From the NCBI GenBank assembly GCA_904373265.1, contig CAJFEE010000015.1:1-64000 (forward strand): a DNA stretch of 64,000 nucleotides. Direction: 5' to 3'. Under the pieces are notes generated by a model. That model saw only the letters and a program-made list of their open reading frames with translations, searched no databases and was not told the DNA's origin. The position numbers and the translations under genes are program-made. Below are positions 18,309 through 26,994 of this stretch, piece after piece; position 1 is the stretch's first letter, and each line of letters begins with the position of its first letter. This DNA is from Candidatus Harrysmithiimonas galli (GTDB lineage Bacteria; Bacillota; Bacilli; CAJFEE01).

Positions 18309-19175
18309 TTAAATATTTTTCTGTGCTTTTTTTGTGTAATCAACCATAATTTCTTCCAATGTTGGCTTTTCATAGATAAGGTCTGGGTAATGTCGTTTCC
18401 AATTCTCTATATCTTTTACCATACCTGTAAAATGAAAGGCGTTTTTTTCAACATAAATAAACGAATTCATTTCCAGTTCATCAAGCATGTATGCGGGACC
18501 TTTTACTTTTATACAGCGCTCAAGCAATTGATCCTTTTCATCAGTAAATAATACTTGACCGCGGTGTATACAACAAATATAGTCGGCAATTTTATCCAAA
18601 TCACTTGTGATATGTGTAGAGAGCATAATGCTATTGTCCTCTTGTTGAATAAATTCCAGAAACAAATCCAAAATTTCATTTCGAGTGACTGGATCAAGTC
18701 CACTGGTCGGCTCATCTAAAATCAATAGTTTCGCATGGTGGGAAAGTGCACAAGCTAAGGACAGCTTCATTTGCATGCCGCGTGAATAGGTTTGGATCTT
18801 TTTATGTTCAGGTAATTGGAATTGCCAGCAAAGTTTGAAAAATCTTTTTTCATCCCATTTTGTATAGCTGTATTTCATAATCTGGTTGATTTGTTTCAGA
18901 TTTAGTATTCCATGAAAATGGCATTCATCAAATACGACCCCAATTTGATCTTTTATTTTCTTTGGATTTTGTTCTAATGTTTGATCGAAAATGGTAATTT
19001 CACCATTGTCTCTGTGAATTAAATTTAATAAGCATTTAATAATTGTCGATTTTCCAGCACCGTTTTCACCAATTAGCCCAAGAATGGTACCTTTTGGTAA
19101 AGAAAGATTGATATTTTGTAAACTGAAATCTTGATAATGTTTAGATAAGTTTTTTATGCTGAATGTTTGTTCCAT
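18309..19175 (-). CDS. ABC transporter ATPase (YtrB-like)
   Basis: 288 residues. Walker A is GENGAGKST (about 37-45), the signature is YSRGMQMKLSLA, Walker B is LLILDEPTSGLDP, and the switch histidine is in MLSTHITSDLDKI. The C-terminal 70 residues form the extra region usual in this group. It would drive the ABC-2 permease encoded downstream. Its start overlaps the end of the GntR gene (TAATG), so the two are translationally coupled and share the palindrome-controlled promoter. Confidence 0.93.
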   Translation of the reverse strand: MEQTFSIKNLSKHYQDFSLQNINLSLPKGTILGLIGENGAGKSTIIKCLLNLIHRDNGEITIFDQTLEQNPKKIKDQIGVVFDECHFHGILNLKQINQIMKYSYTKWDEKRFFKLCWQFQLPEHKKIQTYSRGMQMKLSLACALSHHAKLLILDEPTSGLDPVTRNEILDLFLEFIQQEDNSIMLSTHITSDLDKIADYICCIHRGQVLFTDEKDQLLERCIKVKGPAYMLDELEMNSFIYVEKNAFHFTGMVKDIENWKRHYPDLIYEKPTLEEIMVDYTKKAQKNI

Positions 19176-19552
19176 TAGGTTTCCTCCTCAAAAAGTAATA
19201 TTAGCATTTCTGATAGTTCGATTTGTGTTACGCCAGTTTGTCTAGCTAGATCAATGGCTGCTTCCAAATGTTTTTCAATTTCCCGAATTTGTGTTTCGCG
19301 CAGCAAATTTACATTTTGTGGTGCTACAAAACATCCTTTTCCAGGTACCGTGGAAATAAAGCCTTCTCGTTCTAGCTCCTCGTAGGCACGTTTTGTTGTA
19401 ATTACACTGACTTTCAATTCTTTGGCTAGAAAGCGCATGGATGGAAGAGCATCTCCTTCTTTTACTGTACCTTCCATAATGGCTTGTTTGATTTGTGTAC
19501 AAATTTGTTCATAAATCGGTTTTGTTGAAGTATTGCGAATCACAATATTCAA
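19175..19552 (-). CDS. GntR-family regulator, YtrA subfamily
   Basis: A short regulator of 125 residues. The winged helix covers about 8-75 (KPIYEQICTQIKQAIMEGTV, then LPSMRFLAKELKVS and AYEELEREGFISTVPGKGCF). Only a short C-terminal helical segment follows, as in YtrA proteins, which dimerise without a ligand domain. GTG at 19561 is the longest start, but relatives begin at the LNIVI position, here TTG at 19552, seven bases behind AGGCGG. It probably represses its own ABC operon through the palindrome just upstream; inducers of relatives are cell-wall antibiotics. Confidence 0.9.
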   Translation of the reverse strand: MNIVIRNTSTKPIYEQICTQIKQAIMEGTVKEGDALPSMRFLAKELKVSVITTKRAYEELEREGFISTVPGKGCFVAPQNVNLLRETQIREIEKHLEAAIDLARQTGVTQIELSEMLILLFEEET

Positions 19553-19565
19553 ATGCTCCACCGCC

Positions 19566-19596
19566 TATACTGTATATATACTATATATACAGTATA
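19566..19596. promoter_or_regulatory. 31-bp perfect palindrome, likely GntR/YtrA operator
   Basis: Two 15-base arms, TATACTGTATATATA and its exact complement, flank a single C at 19581. It begins five bases upstream of the GTG at 19561. YtrA-type GntR proteins bind palindromes with a TGTA...TACA core next to their own gene, so autoregulation is the natural reading. The site would overlap the promoter and leader. Confidence 0.8.
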
Positions 19597-19764
19597 TACA
19601 AAAAGAGATAAAAAGACAAGTGATATGTTTAGACCATAAAAAGGTTGGAGAATTTTGGATGAAAATATGATTCGTACCTTGACCAATCTAAGTGGAACTT
19701 GTTAGGATAAAACAGTAAAGTTTTAGAAGTAATTCAGTAGGAGAAATTGGAGGCAATTACAATT

Positions 19765-21300
19765 ATGCAAATAAAAGACTTTGTTTTGGTGCTGGATTTT
19801 GGCAGCCAGTATAATCAGCTCATTACAAGGAGAATTCGTGAATTCGGTGTGTACAGTGAGCTGCATCCGCATACGCTTTCGGTTGAAAAAATTAAGGAAA
19901 TGAATCCAAAAGGGATCATTCTTTCTGGAGGACCAAATAGTGTGTATGCAGAGAATGCGTTTCACTGTGATGAAGAAATTTTGCACTTAGGGATTCCAAT
20001 ACTCGGTATTTGCTACGGTATGCAGCTTGTCGCACATTTATGTGGTGGTCAGGTTGAGCGTGGAGATCATAGTGAATATGGGAAGGCAGAGATGAATGTC
20101 GTTTTTGACTCTGTCCTATTCCAAGAAATTCCAAAAACTTCTGTTGCATGGATGAGTCACGGAGATATGGTGACAAAGCTTCCAGCAGGATTTGAAAAAG
20201 TTGGGACAAGTCTTTTGTGCCCGATTGCTGCTATGCAAAATGTTAAGCGGCATCTTTACGGTGTACAATTTCATCCAGAGGTTCAGCATAGCGAATATGG
20301 CTTCCAATTGTTGCGAAATTTTGTATTTGATATTTGCGGTTGTGAAGATACATGGAATATGGAAAACTTTATTGAAATACAAATTGAGAAAATTCGGAAA
20401 AAAGTTGGGAATAAAAAGGTGTTATGTGCGCTTAGCGGTGGTGTTGATTCTTCTGTTGTTGCGGTTTTGGTTCATAAAGCCATCGGGGATCAGTTAACTT
20501 GCATGTTTGTTGATCATGGTTTGCTTCGTAAAGGAGAAGCTGAGCAGGTCATGGAAACTTTTACAAAAAGGTTCCATATGAATGTCGTTAAAATTGATGC
20601 AAAGAAACGTTTTTTGACCAAGCTTGCTGGTGTTTCTGATCCGGAACAAAAACGGAAAATTATTGGGAATGAATTTATATATTGTTTTGATGAGGAAGCA
20701 GCCAAGTTAAAAGGCATTGACTTTTTGGCACAAGGTACGCTATACACCGATATTATTGAATCTGGTACAGTAACGGCACAAACGATTAAGTCACATCATA
20801 ATGTTGGTGGATTGCCTGAGGATATGGAATTTGAGTTGATCGAGCCATTAAATACATTGTTTAAAGATGAAGTTCGGGCATTGGGTACGCAGCTTGGTCT
20901 TGCAGATGATATTGTTTGGCGTCAACCCTTTCCAGGACCTGGGCTTGCGATTCGAATCTTAGGTGATGTTACAGAAGATAAGCTGCATATTGTTCGTGAA
21001 TCCGATGCTATTTTGCGTGAGGAAATTAAAAATGCTGGATTGGAAAGAGAAATTTGGCAATATTTTACCGTTTTAACCAATATTCGGAGTGTTGGCGTTA
21101 TGGGTGATCAGAGAACTTATGATTTTGCGGTTGGAATCCGTGCGGTAACAAGTATTGATGGAATGACCTCTGATTGGGCGAGAATCCCATGGGAAGTACT
21201 GGAGAAAATCTCCGTGCGTATTGTGAATGAGGTTTTGCATGTAAATCGTGTCATTTATGATATTACAAGTAAGCCACCTGCGACTATTGAGTGGGAATAA
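19765..21300 (+). CDS. guaA: GMP synthase (glutamine-hydrolysing)
   Basis: 511 residues. It converts XMP to GMP using ATP and the amide of glutamine, the last step of guanine nucleotide synthesis. Glutaminase domain: [11 protein letters not shown] with the nucleophile Cys, and FHPEV with catalytic His and Glu. Synthetase domain: PP-loop LSGGVDSSV. The dimerisation domain ends KPPATIEWE, as in all GuaA proteins. A TTG at 19747 is in frame, but GGAGG at 19749-19753 indicates the ATG at 19765. The 3' end is a well-known integration site for genomic islands, and its last 12 bases recur at 22812. Confidence 0.97.
   Translation: MQIKDFVLVLDFGSQYNQLITRRIREFGVYSELHPHTLSVEKIKEMNPKGIILSGGPNSVYAENAFHCDEEILHLGIPILGICYGMQLVAHLCGGQVERGDHSEYGKAEMNVVFDSVLFQEIPKTSVAWMSHGDMVTKLPAGFEKVGTSLLCPIAAMQNVKRHLYGVQFHPEVQHSEYGFQLLRNFVFDICGCEDTWNMENFIEIQIEKIRKKVGNKKVLCALSGGVDSSVVAVLVHKAIGDQLTCMFVDHGLLRKGEAEQVMETFTKRFHMNVVKIDAKKRFLTKLAGVSDPEQKRKIIGNEFIYCFDEEAAKLKGIDFLAQGTLYTDIIESGTVTAQTIKSHHNVGGLPEDMEFELIEPLNTLFKDEVRALGTQLGLADDIVWRQPFPGPGLAIRILGDVTEDKLHIVRESDAILREEIKNAGLEREIWQYFTVLTNIRSVGVMGDQRTYDFAVGIRAVTSIDGMTSDWARIPWEVLEKISVRIVNEVLHVNRVIYDITSKPPATIEWE
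21289..21300 (+). repeat. att-like site at guaA 3' end, copy 1
   Basis: GAGTGGGAATAA, the last 12 bases of guaA, recurs exactly at 22812-22823. The guaA 3' end is an established insertion site for integrative elements. The repeat bounds a 1.5 kb segment with the EamA gene. Confidence 0.65.
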
Positions 21301-21394
21301 AACTAGAGAGACCGCAAAGCTTTGAAAACATTGGGTTTTGGTCTTATTCCCTTGCGCCGTGGCAACGATTTGGCAATAATTTTTCATTATTTCA

Positions 21395-21440
21395 ACAAGG
21401 CGCTGTCTGATTTGAAAAATCAGACAGCGCCTTGTTTTTT
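21395..21440 (+). terminator. Terminator after guaA
   Basis: ACAAGGCGCTGTCTGATTT pairs with AAATCAGACAGCGCCTTGT around a short loop, followed by TTTTT. A very stable hairpin about 95 bases after the guaA stop. Confidence 0.9.
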
Positions 21441-21493
21441 TCTATTTCTGGGTCTTCGTTTTTTCTTTTTCTTTCAACACTATCCAGCTCTGC

Positions 21494-21686
21494 AAGAAAG
21501 GTCTTTCCATGTAAGTAGAAAACAGCCATTAGCTAATCGGAGGGTAGCTAACGGCCAAAACGAGCAGCAAAGAAAAAACAATCAGGAAGCCTACTGATGA
21601 AAGGAGGACTGCTTATATCCCTCTTAGCTGCTCTAAAGCAAATCCCCACCAGCCATTTATTTTACCCTTGTGGCTGGTGGGGATTT
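21494..21686 (+). repeat. Leader/attenuator module, copy 1
   Basis: About 193 bases repeated at 22862-23065 with few changes. It contains a small inverted repeat (TTAGCTA/TAGCTAA), a short peptide gene and a 15-bp hairpin. This copy lacks 11 bases (after CAGCCATTAGCTA) that are present in copy 2. It stands 78 bases before the EamA gene and reads as a leader-peptide attenuator for it. Confidence 0.8.
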
Positions 21687-21707
21687 ACTAATTATGCTTT
21701 ACTATAG
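21597..21707 (+). CDS. Leader peptide, 36 residues, upstream of the EamA gene
   Basis: ATG behind AGGAAG with seven bases between. The peptide begins MKGGLLISLLAALKQIP and continues TSHLFYPCGWWGF. All but one of its first 30 residues are kept in the second copy at 22976, including where the third base differs, which suggests selection on the peptide. The gene runs through the 15-bp hairpin at 21641-21685, so ribosome progress would alter RNA folding. This is a typical attenuator layout; the inducing signal is unknown and I do not recognise the peptide from a named system. Confidence 0.6.
   Translation: MKGGLLISLLAALKQIPTSHLFYPCGWWGFTNYALL
21641..21692 (+). terminator. Attenuator hairpin in leader copy 1
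   Basis: AATCCCCACCAGCCA (21641-21655) pairs perfectly with TGGCTGGTGGGGATT (21671-21685) across a 15-base loop. The T-run after it is weak (TACTAATT). It lies inside the leader peptide gene. Confidence 0.65.
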
Positions 21708-21764
21708 AGAGAACTGGTAGATATAATATAAGTGAACGGCAAATCGGATTTATAGGAGTGAATT

Positions 21765-22667
21765 ATGAAACAAAATGGTTTAATCATTGGCAGTTTATGT
21801 GCCATTGGTTGTGAAGTTCTTTATGGAGTGAGTTATATTTTCACAAAACAGGCAACAGACAATGCAAGTGTTTTATCTCTTTTGGGATGGCGATTTCTAC
21901 TGGCATTTCTTGTTATGAGTTTGTTCGTAGTCTTAGGCATAATCAAAGTAAATCTTAAGAGAAAAAGCCTAAAGCCACTACTATTGGTAGCGTTATTTAG
22001 CCCTGTTATTTACTTTATAGGGGAAACAATTGGTATCAGTAACACGACTGCATCTGAAAGTGGGATATTCCTTGCGTGTATTCCGGTCGCTTCGCTGATT
22101 GCATCAACAGTAATCCTTCATAAGAAACCTACCCGATTACAGGTGACAGGTATTCTAATTACGCTAGGAGGTGTGCTTGTAACGGTGCTTGCTGTAGGAA
22201 TATCATCAAGTTTTTCTATCACAGGATACATTTTTCTGATGGTGGCGGTTGTTTCTTATGCACTTTATTGTGTTTTTGTTGATAAAGCACCTGGTTACAC
22301 TGGAATAGAAATCACCTATATGATGTTAGTGGCAGGAGCAGCGGTATTCGTAATATTGGCATTCATCGAAGCGGCTATTGGCAATGATGTGAAAAACTTA
22401 ATTACACTTCCAATCAGAAATAAGGACTTCCTCGTAGCTGTTTTATATCAAAGTCTTGGTTGTTCCGTTTTGGCTTTTTTCCTATCAAATGTAGCGATTG
22501 CAAGGATTGGCGTTAATCGGACATCATCATTTATAGGAGTGGCTACCGTTGTTTCAATCATTGCAGGGGCTTTGATATTAAAAGAACAGTTCACAGTCTT
22601 TCAGGTTGTAGGTGCAGTATTGATTATTATAGGTGTATATACTGCTAATGCAAGGAAAACTATATAA
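21765..22667 (+). CDS. EamA-family (DMT superfamily) transporter
   Basis: 300 residues, ten membrane segments in two EamA repeats (about 8-140 and 150-295). Signatures are YGVSYIFTKQATDNAS and LLGWRFLLAFLVM in the first repeat, and LGCSVLAFFLSNVAIARIG, SFIGVATVVSIIAGALILKE in the second. A drug/metabolite exporter; the substrate is unknown. The gene follows a leader peptide/attenuator and lies within an att-like repeat at guaA, so it is probably horizontally gained cargo, possibly inducible by the compound it exports. TATAGGAGTGAATT precedes the ATG. Confidence 0.88.
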   Translation: MKQNGLIIGSLCAIGCEVLYGVSYIFTKQATDNASVLSLLGWRFLLAFLVMSLFVVLGIIKVNLKRKSLKPLLLVALFSPVIYFIGETIGISNTTASESGIFLACIPVASLIASTVILHKKPTRLQVTGILITLGGVLVTVLAVGISSSFSITGYIFLMVAVVSYALYCVFVDKAPGYTGIEITYMMLVAGAAVFVILAFIEAAIGNDVKNLITLPIRNKDFLVAVLYQSLGCSVLAFFLSNVAIARIGVNRTSSFIGVATVVSIIAGALILKEQFTVFQVVGAVLIIIGVYTANARKTI

Positions 22668-22811
22668 CAATAAAATTCCAGTTTGTGCAGATGATACTAT
22701 TCTGATACTAAAAAATCAGCAAAAGCAGGATAGGCAGTCAAAACGAGAGAAAAGCAGAGAAAACATAAACAAAAACTAAACAAATATATTTAATAAATAG
22801 AATAATTTGTC

Positions 22812-22823
22812 GAGTGGGAATAA
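22812..22823 (+). repeat. att-like site, copy 2
   Basis: Exact second copy of GAGTGGGAATAA from the guaA end, 1,523 bases away, in non-coding DNA 145 bases after the EamA gene. It marks the likely far end of an island integrated at guaA. Confidence 0.65.
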
Positions 22824-22861
22824 TGTAAAAACTTCAAAGAAAAAATCTTAGCCAATAAGTT

Positions 22862-23065
22862 AAGAAAGGTCTTTCCATGTAAGTAGAAAACAGCCATTAG
22901 CTATGTAAGGAGCAATCGGAGGGTAGCTAACGACCGAAACGAGCAGCAAAGAAAAAACAATCAGGAAACCTACTGATGAATGGAGGACTGCTTATATCCC
23001 TCTTAGCTGCTCTAAAGCAAATTCCCACCAGCCATTTATTTTACCCTTGTGGCTGGTGGGGATTT
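22862..23065 (+). repeat. Leader/attenuator module, copy 2
   Basis: About 204 bases, nearly identical to 21494-21686, with an 11-base addition. It lies 39 bases beyond the second att-like site, outside the repeat-bounded segment. No intact gene follows it, so it may belong to an older island whose cargo has decayed. Confidence 0.8.
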
Positions 23066-23101
23066 GCTATTTTTTCTGTGAAATTGTATGGAAAGTCATA
23101 G
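22976..23101 (+). CDS. Leader peptide, 41 residues, second copy
   Basis: Begins MNGGLLISLLAALKQIP and continues TSHLFYPCGWWGF, differing from the first copy at residue 2 only over 30 residues, then ends differently (AIFSVKLYGKS). A hairpin at 23020-23064 (one wobble pair) with TATTTTTTCT after it is a good terminator. What it once controlled is not preserved. Confidence 0.5.
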   Translation: MNGGLLISLLAALKQIPTSHLFYPCGWWGFAIFSVKLYGKS

Positions 23102-23229
23102 CAGTATCCGATAAAATAATTGTATGGTAGAGACAGAAAAATTGAAATTATAGAGGCAATATGGTGTTAGAAAAGCAAAAAAGAGTTTTTGATCATACTT
23201 AGGAATTTTGGTTATATATATTTGCATGT

Positions 23230-23550
23230 ATGTTCTTTTTTAATACTGGAACAATAAAACAGGCGATCCTTCATTTGACTGCTGAGCAGAAAATCTTTGA
23301 TTTTGCTATGTTTGTGCCATATTGGATGAAAGTTATCCGTTCTGGAAAGCAGTATAGATGAGAATTGATAAAGAAGAAGTTTATTGTACATACCATACAG
23401 ATGTTGTACATATAAAAACGGACATTGAATATTTTAAATATGTCAGCAAGTTTTTGAATGAATTTGATGGTTTTGGACATTTATCTGTAAAAGATATAAA
23501 AACGCCAGGGCTAAGAAGAATGTTTTTGAACCTTCCCATAGTTTGATTTA
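23230..23550 (+). pseudogene. Unidentified coding remnant, probably frameshifted
   Basis: A frame around 23245-23358 reads GTIKQAILHLTAEQKIFDFA followed by MFVPYWMKVIRSGKQYR, and a second frame at 23358-23546 (62 codons) reads DIEYFKYVSKFLNEFDGFGH and continues LSVKDIKTPGLRRMF. Both look like protein but match no family I know. They may be two halves of one gene separated by a frameshift. The position beside leader copy 2 makes them candidate relics of that element. Confidence 0.35.
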
Positions 23551-23811
23551 ACACATTTTTTTGGTTTTTGTATATAATGAGTCTCATTAGAAGAAAAGAA
23601 TCTAATAAGGCCAGTATTGTACAGTAGACTGACAAGTTTGTTTAACAAAAAAGTGATCCAAACGTGAGGAAGCATTTTGAGATTTTCGTCTTATTCCTTG
23701 ATACATAAGTAAAAAATCACCTTAAGAAAATTTCAAAAAAGATAGGGTAAATTCATAGACAAAGTGTATAATAAATGCAGATGATTGATTTTCTCAAAGG
23801 AGGATTGTGAT

Positions 23812-25251
23812 TTGAAAAAAATAAGAAGCTATTTGCCTTTATGTTTTGCGTTTTTGATTGGAATGGGTGTAATGTACATTGTACAGAATTATGATCGCTA
23901 TGCCCAAGAACTTTCAATACGTGAAGTTTTGGCGGCACAAAATTCGACGCAAGTGGATTTGGCTCCTGTTGAGCAGGTGTATGAATTGATTTCATCCTAT
24001 TATTTTAAAGAAGTGAACAAGGATGAATTGGTGAATGGTGCAATAAAAGGAATGGTCGAGCAATTAAATGATCCACATTCTTTTTATATGGATCAAGAAA
24101 CGACTCAACAATTTTTAAACAGTGTTGACAGTGTATTTGAAGGTATTGGCACAGAAATCAGTGTAGAGGACGGAAAGTTTTATATTATTGCACCAATAAA
24201 AAATTCTCCAGCAGAAAAAGCGGGATTGAAGCCGCGAGATCAAATTATTAAGGTAGATGGTCAATTATTAGAAGGATTGACACAGGCTGAAGTTATTGCA
24301 AAAATTCGTGGAAAAAAGGGAACAAATGTAACCCTTCAAATTCTTCGGGAAGGTGTCAGCGAACCCATTTCGGTTCAAATGGTTCGAGATGTGATTAATC
24401 AAGTCACAGTTGAAGACAAGGTGACGGAAAAATCGGGCAAAAAAATTGTAACTTTACATATTACAACATTTGGTGAGAGTACGGCAAAGGAATTTTCTGC
24501 TTTATTGGAGCAGTATGAATCCGAAGGAATGGATGGATTAATTATTGATGTACGGGGCAATCCAGGTGGATATTTGTCAAGTGTAGAAAATATTTTAAAT
24601 TTGCTTGTATCTAACGAAAAGCCCAAAATTATGATTGAAGATCGTTCTGGTCAAAGACAGCAGTCTTTTTCAAACTTACAATCGAAAAAATCTTATCCGA
24701 TTTCTGTCTTAATTGATGAAGGCAGTGCATCAGCTTCTGAAATTTTAGCAGCAGCATTAAAGGAGATTGGAAATTATCCGGTAATTGGTGTTGCTTCATA
24801 TGGCAAAGGAACGGTTCAGCAAGCGCTCTCTTTAAAAAATGGAAATACATTGAAGTTGACGACCTCTAAATGGTTAACTCCAAATGGCAACTGGATTGAT
24901 CAAAAAGGAGTACAGCCCACAATTGAGGTACAACAACCAGCATATTTTTATTATGTGCCCCTGACATTAGATAAAAATGAAAATTTAACATTAGATATGA
25001 ACAATGAAAAAATTAAAATTGCTCAGCAATATTTACAAGCATTGGGTTTCCATCCAAAGCGGATGGATGGTTACTTTAATGAGGACACACAAAGTGCAGT
25101 TAAGCAATTTCAACAAAGTGAAAATTTGCAAGTGACTGGTATCATTGATGAGACAACAGCCTCTAAAATGTATCAGAAGCTCGTGACACTTGTAAAAAAT
25201 GAGAAAAATGATTTGCAGTTGCAGCGGGCTATACAACAAATGTTAAAATAA
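23812..25251 (+). CDS. Carboxyl-terminal processing protease, S41 family (CtpB-like)
   Basis: 479 residues from TTG 23812, chosen because AAAGGAGG lies eight bases before it; a TTG at 23785 is also in frame. One N-terminal membrane anchor (about 5-22) places the enzyme outside the membrane. A PDZ domain (about 105-185, EGIGTEISVEDGKFY then SPAEKAGLKPRDQI) is followed by the S41 protease core with catalytic Ser in DEGSASASEI and Lys in YGKGTVQQAL. A peptidoglycan-binding domain (QQYLQALGFHPKRMDGYFNE and on) ends the protein, as in CtpB relatives. It cleaves C-terminal ends of exported proteins. The next gene, 32 bases on, is a PDZ membrane protein; this pairing is conserved in Bacillota. Confidence 0.93.
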   Translation: MKKIRSYLPLCFAFLIGMGVMYIVQNYDRYAQELSIREVLAAQNSTQVDLAPVEQVYELISSYYFKEVNKDELVNGAIKGMVEQLNDPHSFYMDQETTQQFLNSVDSVFEGIGTEISVEDGKFYIIAPIKNSPAEKAGLKPRDQIIKVDGQLLEGLTQAEVIAKIRGKKGTNVTLQILREGVSEPISVQMVRDVINQVTVEDKVTEKSGKKIVTLHITTFGESTAKEFSALLEQYESEGMDGLIIDVRGNPGGYLSSVENILNLLVSNEKPKIMIEDRSGQRQQSFSNLQSKKSYPISVLIDEGSASASEILAAALKEIGNYPVIGVASYGKGTVQQALSLKNGNTLKLTTSKWLTPNGNWIDQKGVQPTIEVQQPAYFYYVPLTLDKNENLTLDMNNEKIKIAQQYLQALGFHPKRMDGYFNEDTQSAVKQFQQSENLQVTGIIDETTASKMYQKLVTLVKNEKNDLQLQRAIQQMLK

Positions 25252-25283
25252 ATAGAGAGCAATCAAACGAAGAGGTGAGAGAA

Positions 25284-26474
25284 ATGACACCGGATGCTTG
25301 GGTTTCATCTTTTTTACAAGCGGTTGGAAGTTTTTTTCTAAATCCTTTGCTGTATTATGCACTTGCATATGTTGTTATTCTTGCAGCAGTGCGGATAAAA
25401 AAAGAGAGAAAGCAGTTCTCTGTAAAAATATATGATTGGTCTATTGAGCTGCGTATGCTTTTTTTGCAAGGCGTAGGGGTTGGTCTAGTTCTTTCCGTAT
25501 TTTCCCTTCTCTTGGGGATTATGGTTCCGTCATTTTTTGCTGGAGTTTTGTGTATAGGATTTATTGTTTTAAGTTTGTTTTTCCGTTTGCCACTGTTGAC
25601 ACCATTTTACATATTGGCAGCGAGTATGGGAATTGGTGCAATATTCTATTATTTTTTTCAGGATATGATGCCAAAATTTTTACAGACTACAGCATGGGTA
25701 GAGTTTGGCTTTACCAGCTTGCTTCCACTTTTAACAGTTTTAATGTTGGCAGAGGCTTTTTTGGTCGGACGTTTTGGAGGAAAAGATACTTCCCCCAGCT
25801 ATAAGCCAAGCAGTCGCGGCAGCCGGATTGGTATCCATACAGCGCATCGTTTATGGATTTTGCCTCTTTTTCTTTTAGCTCCTGTTGGCGAGCTTTCCGC
25901 CTCGTCGTGGTGGCCAATTCTACCAACTTATGTGGAGAACTTCGGTATTTTACTTATACCAATTCCTCTTGGCTATCAAATGACTGCTAAAGGATTTTAC
26001 CCGGATGAACTGGCCGTACAATATTCCAGCCGTGTATATGGTTGTGCAATATTAGCGACTTTAGGTTCCGTTGTGACCTATTTTTATCCGAAAGCGGGTT
26101 TGATTTGTTTTGGTATGGTTGGAATTCTTTATATTTATTTGACTTTGTCTTTGCGATATAAAAATCAGAAAAAAAATGCTGTATTTGCACAGCAAACCGG
26201 TGGAATTAAGGTGCTTGCTGTTTTACCAGGGACGCCTGCAGATGCGATGAACATTCATAAGGGGGAAGTGATTGTTCGGGTTAACGGTGAAAAAACTGAA
26301 ACAATGGCTGAGTTGTATGATGTGCTTAGCCGTAATCGGGTTTATGTAAAGCTTGAGGTTATTGATCGCCAAGGAGAAATTCGGCATGTTCATCGTTCGT
26401 ATTATGCTGGTGATCATCATGAGCTAGGGATTATTGCTATTGAGGAAGAAAGGAAAGCCGATAATCATACATAG
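25284..26474 (+). CDS. PDZ-domain polytopic membrane protein (MinJ-like)
   Basis: 396 residues. About eight membrane segments (residues 10-300) precede a cytoplasmic PDZ domain (about 305-380: GGIKVLAVLPGTPADAMNIH then GEVIVRVNGEKTETMAELYD). This layout and the position after a ctpB-like gene match MinJ-type proteins, which link DivIVA to MinD and position the division septum in Bacillus. Whether it does so here is inferred. A GTG at 25275 is in frame, but the GAGGTGAG at 25272-25279 fits the ATG at 25284. Confidence 0.75.
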   Translation: MTPDAWVSSFLQAVGSFFLNPLLYYALAYVVILAAVRIKKERKQFSVKIYDWSIELRMLFLQGVGVGLVLSVFSLLLGIMVPSFFAGVLCIGFIVLSLFFRLPLLTPFYILAASMGIGAIFYYFFQDMMPKFLQTTAWVEFGFTSLLPLLTVLMLAEAFLVGRFGGKDTSPSYKPSSRGSRIGIHTAHRLWILPLFLLAPVGELSASSWWPILPTYVENFGILLIPIPLGYQMTAKGFYPDELAVQYSSRVYGCAILATLGSVVTYFYPKAGLICFGMVGILYIYLTLSLRYKNQKKNAVFAQQTGGIKVLAVLPGTPADAMNIHKGEVIVRVNGEKTETMAELYDVLSRNRVYVKLEVIDRQGEIRHVHRSYYAGDHHELGIIAIEEERKADNHT

Positions 26475-26553
26475 CCATGTAATAAACAGTTTCTGGCAGA
26501 AACAGTGATTGATAAATGTATTTGGTGATGAATGAAAGGAAAAGGCAATAGAA

Positions 26554-26657
26554 AGACTGTCTATGCAAAAAAGTTTTACTTTTTTCATAATGGTATGTTG
26601 ATCAGATCTATTTATGATAGAGTTCGAGTGAAAAAAGTACATTTGTACAGGCAGTCT
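26554..26657. repeat. Short inverted-repeat element, MITE-like
   Basis: About 104 bases bounded by imperfect inverted ends (AGACTGTCTATGCA and the complement of AGACTGCCTGTACA, 11 of 14 matching), each followed inward by ACTTTTTTCA-like DNA. No frame. It could be a small non-autonomous element or a large hairpin ending the ctpB/minJ transcript. The rest of 26475-26768 is empty. Confidence 0.35.
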
Positions 26658-26768
26658 AATTTTGCCTGAATTTGTAAAAAATGCTCTGCTTATTTTCGGA
26701 TTGATATAGGAAATATGAAGTGGTATGCAATTTTTTGGATTGAAAATAAAACATCTTTTTTTGTGTCT

Positions 26769-26975
26769 TCAATCTTCCTCTTGGTATGTAAAAATATCCT
26801 CCAGTTTACAATCCAGAAATTTACATAATTTATCTATAACTTCCAAATTGATCATGTGAATATCATCATAGTAGAGCTTTGTTAAAGTTGTTCGGGATAT
26901 TCCTGTCGCTCGATGAATTGTTGAGATTTTCAAACGTTTTTTGGCGATAATAACCGAAAAATTATTTTGGATCAT
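26769..26975 (-). CDS. Small XRE-family DNA-binding protein (YozG-like)
   Basis: 68 residues, nearly all one helix-turn-helix: IIAKKRLKISTIHRATGISR then TTLTKLYYDDIHMINLEVID and LDCKLEDIFTY. This shape is common in Cro-like or plasmid/phage regulators. GGAGG lies seven bases before the ATG. It is second in a two-gene minus-strand operon, 19 bases after the other small XRE gene, divergent from an S24-type repressor. Confidence 0.8.
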   Translation of the reverse strand: MIQNNFSVIIAKKRLKISTIHRATGISRTTLTKLYYDDIHMINLEVIDKLCKFLDCKLEDIFTYQEED

Positions 26976-26994
26976 AGTCGGTTGCCTCCTTTAC

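Noticed and set aside
19600-19764. Purine riboswitch before guaA
   Set aside because: The conserved purine aptamer core is absent and the region is only about 165 bases with no matching stems.
23271-23480. 69-codon minus-strand frame
   Set aside because: The plus strand of the same stretch reads more like protein; this frame has no motif or ribosome site.
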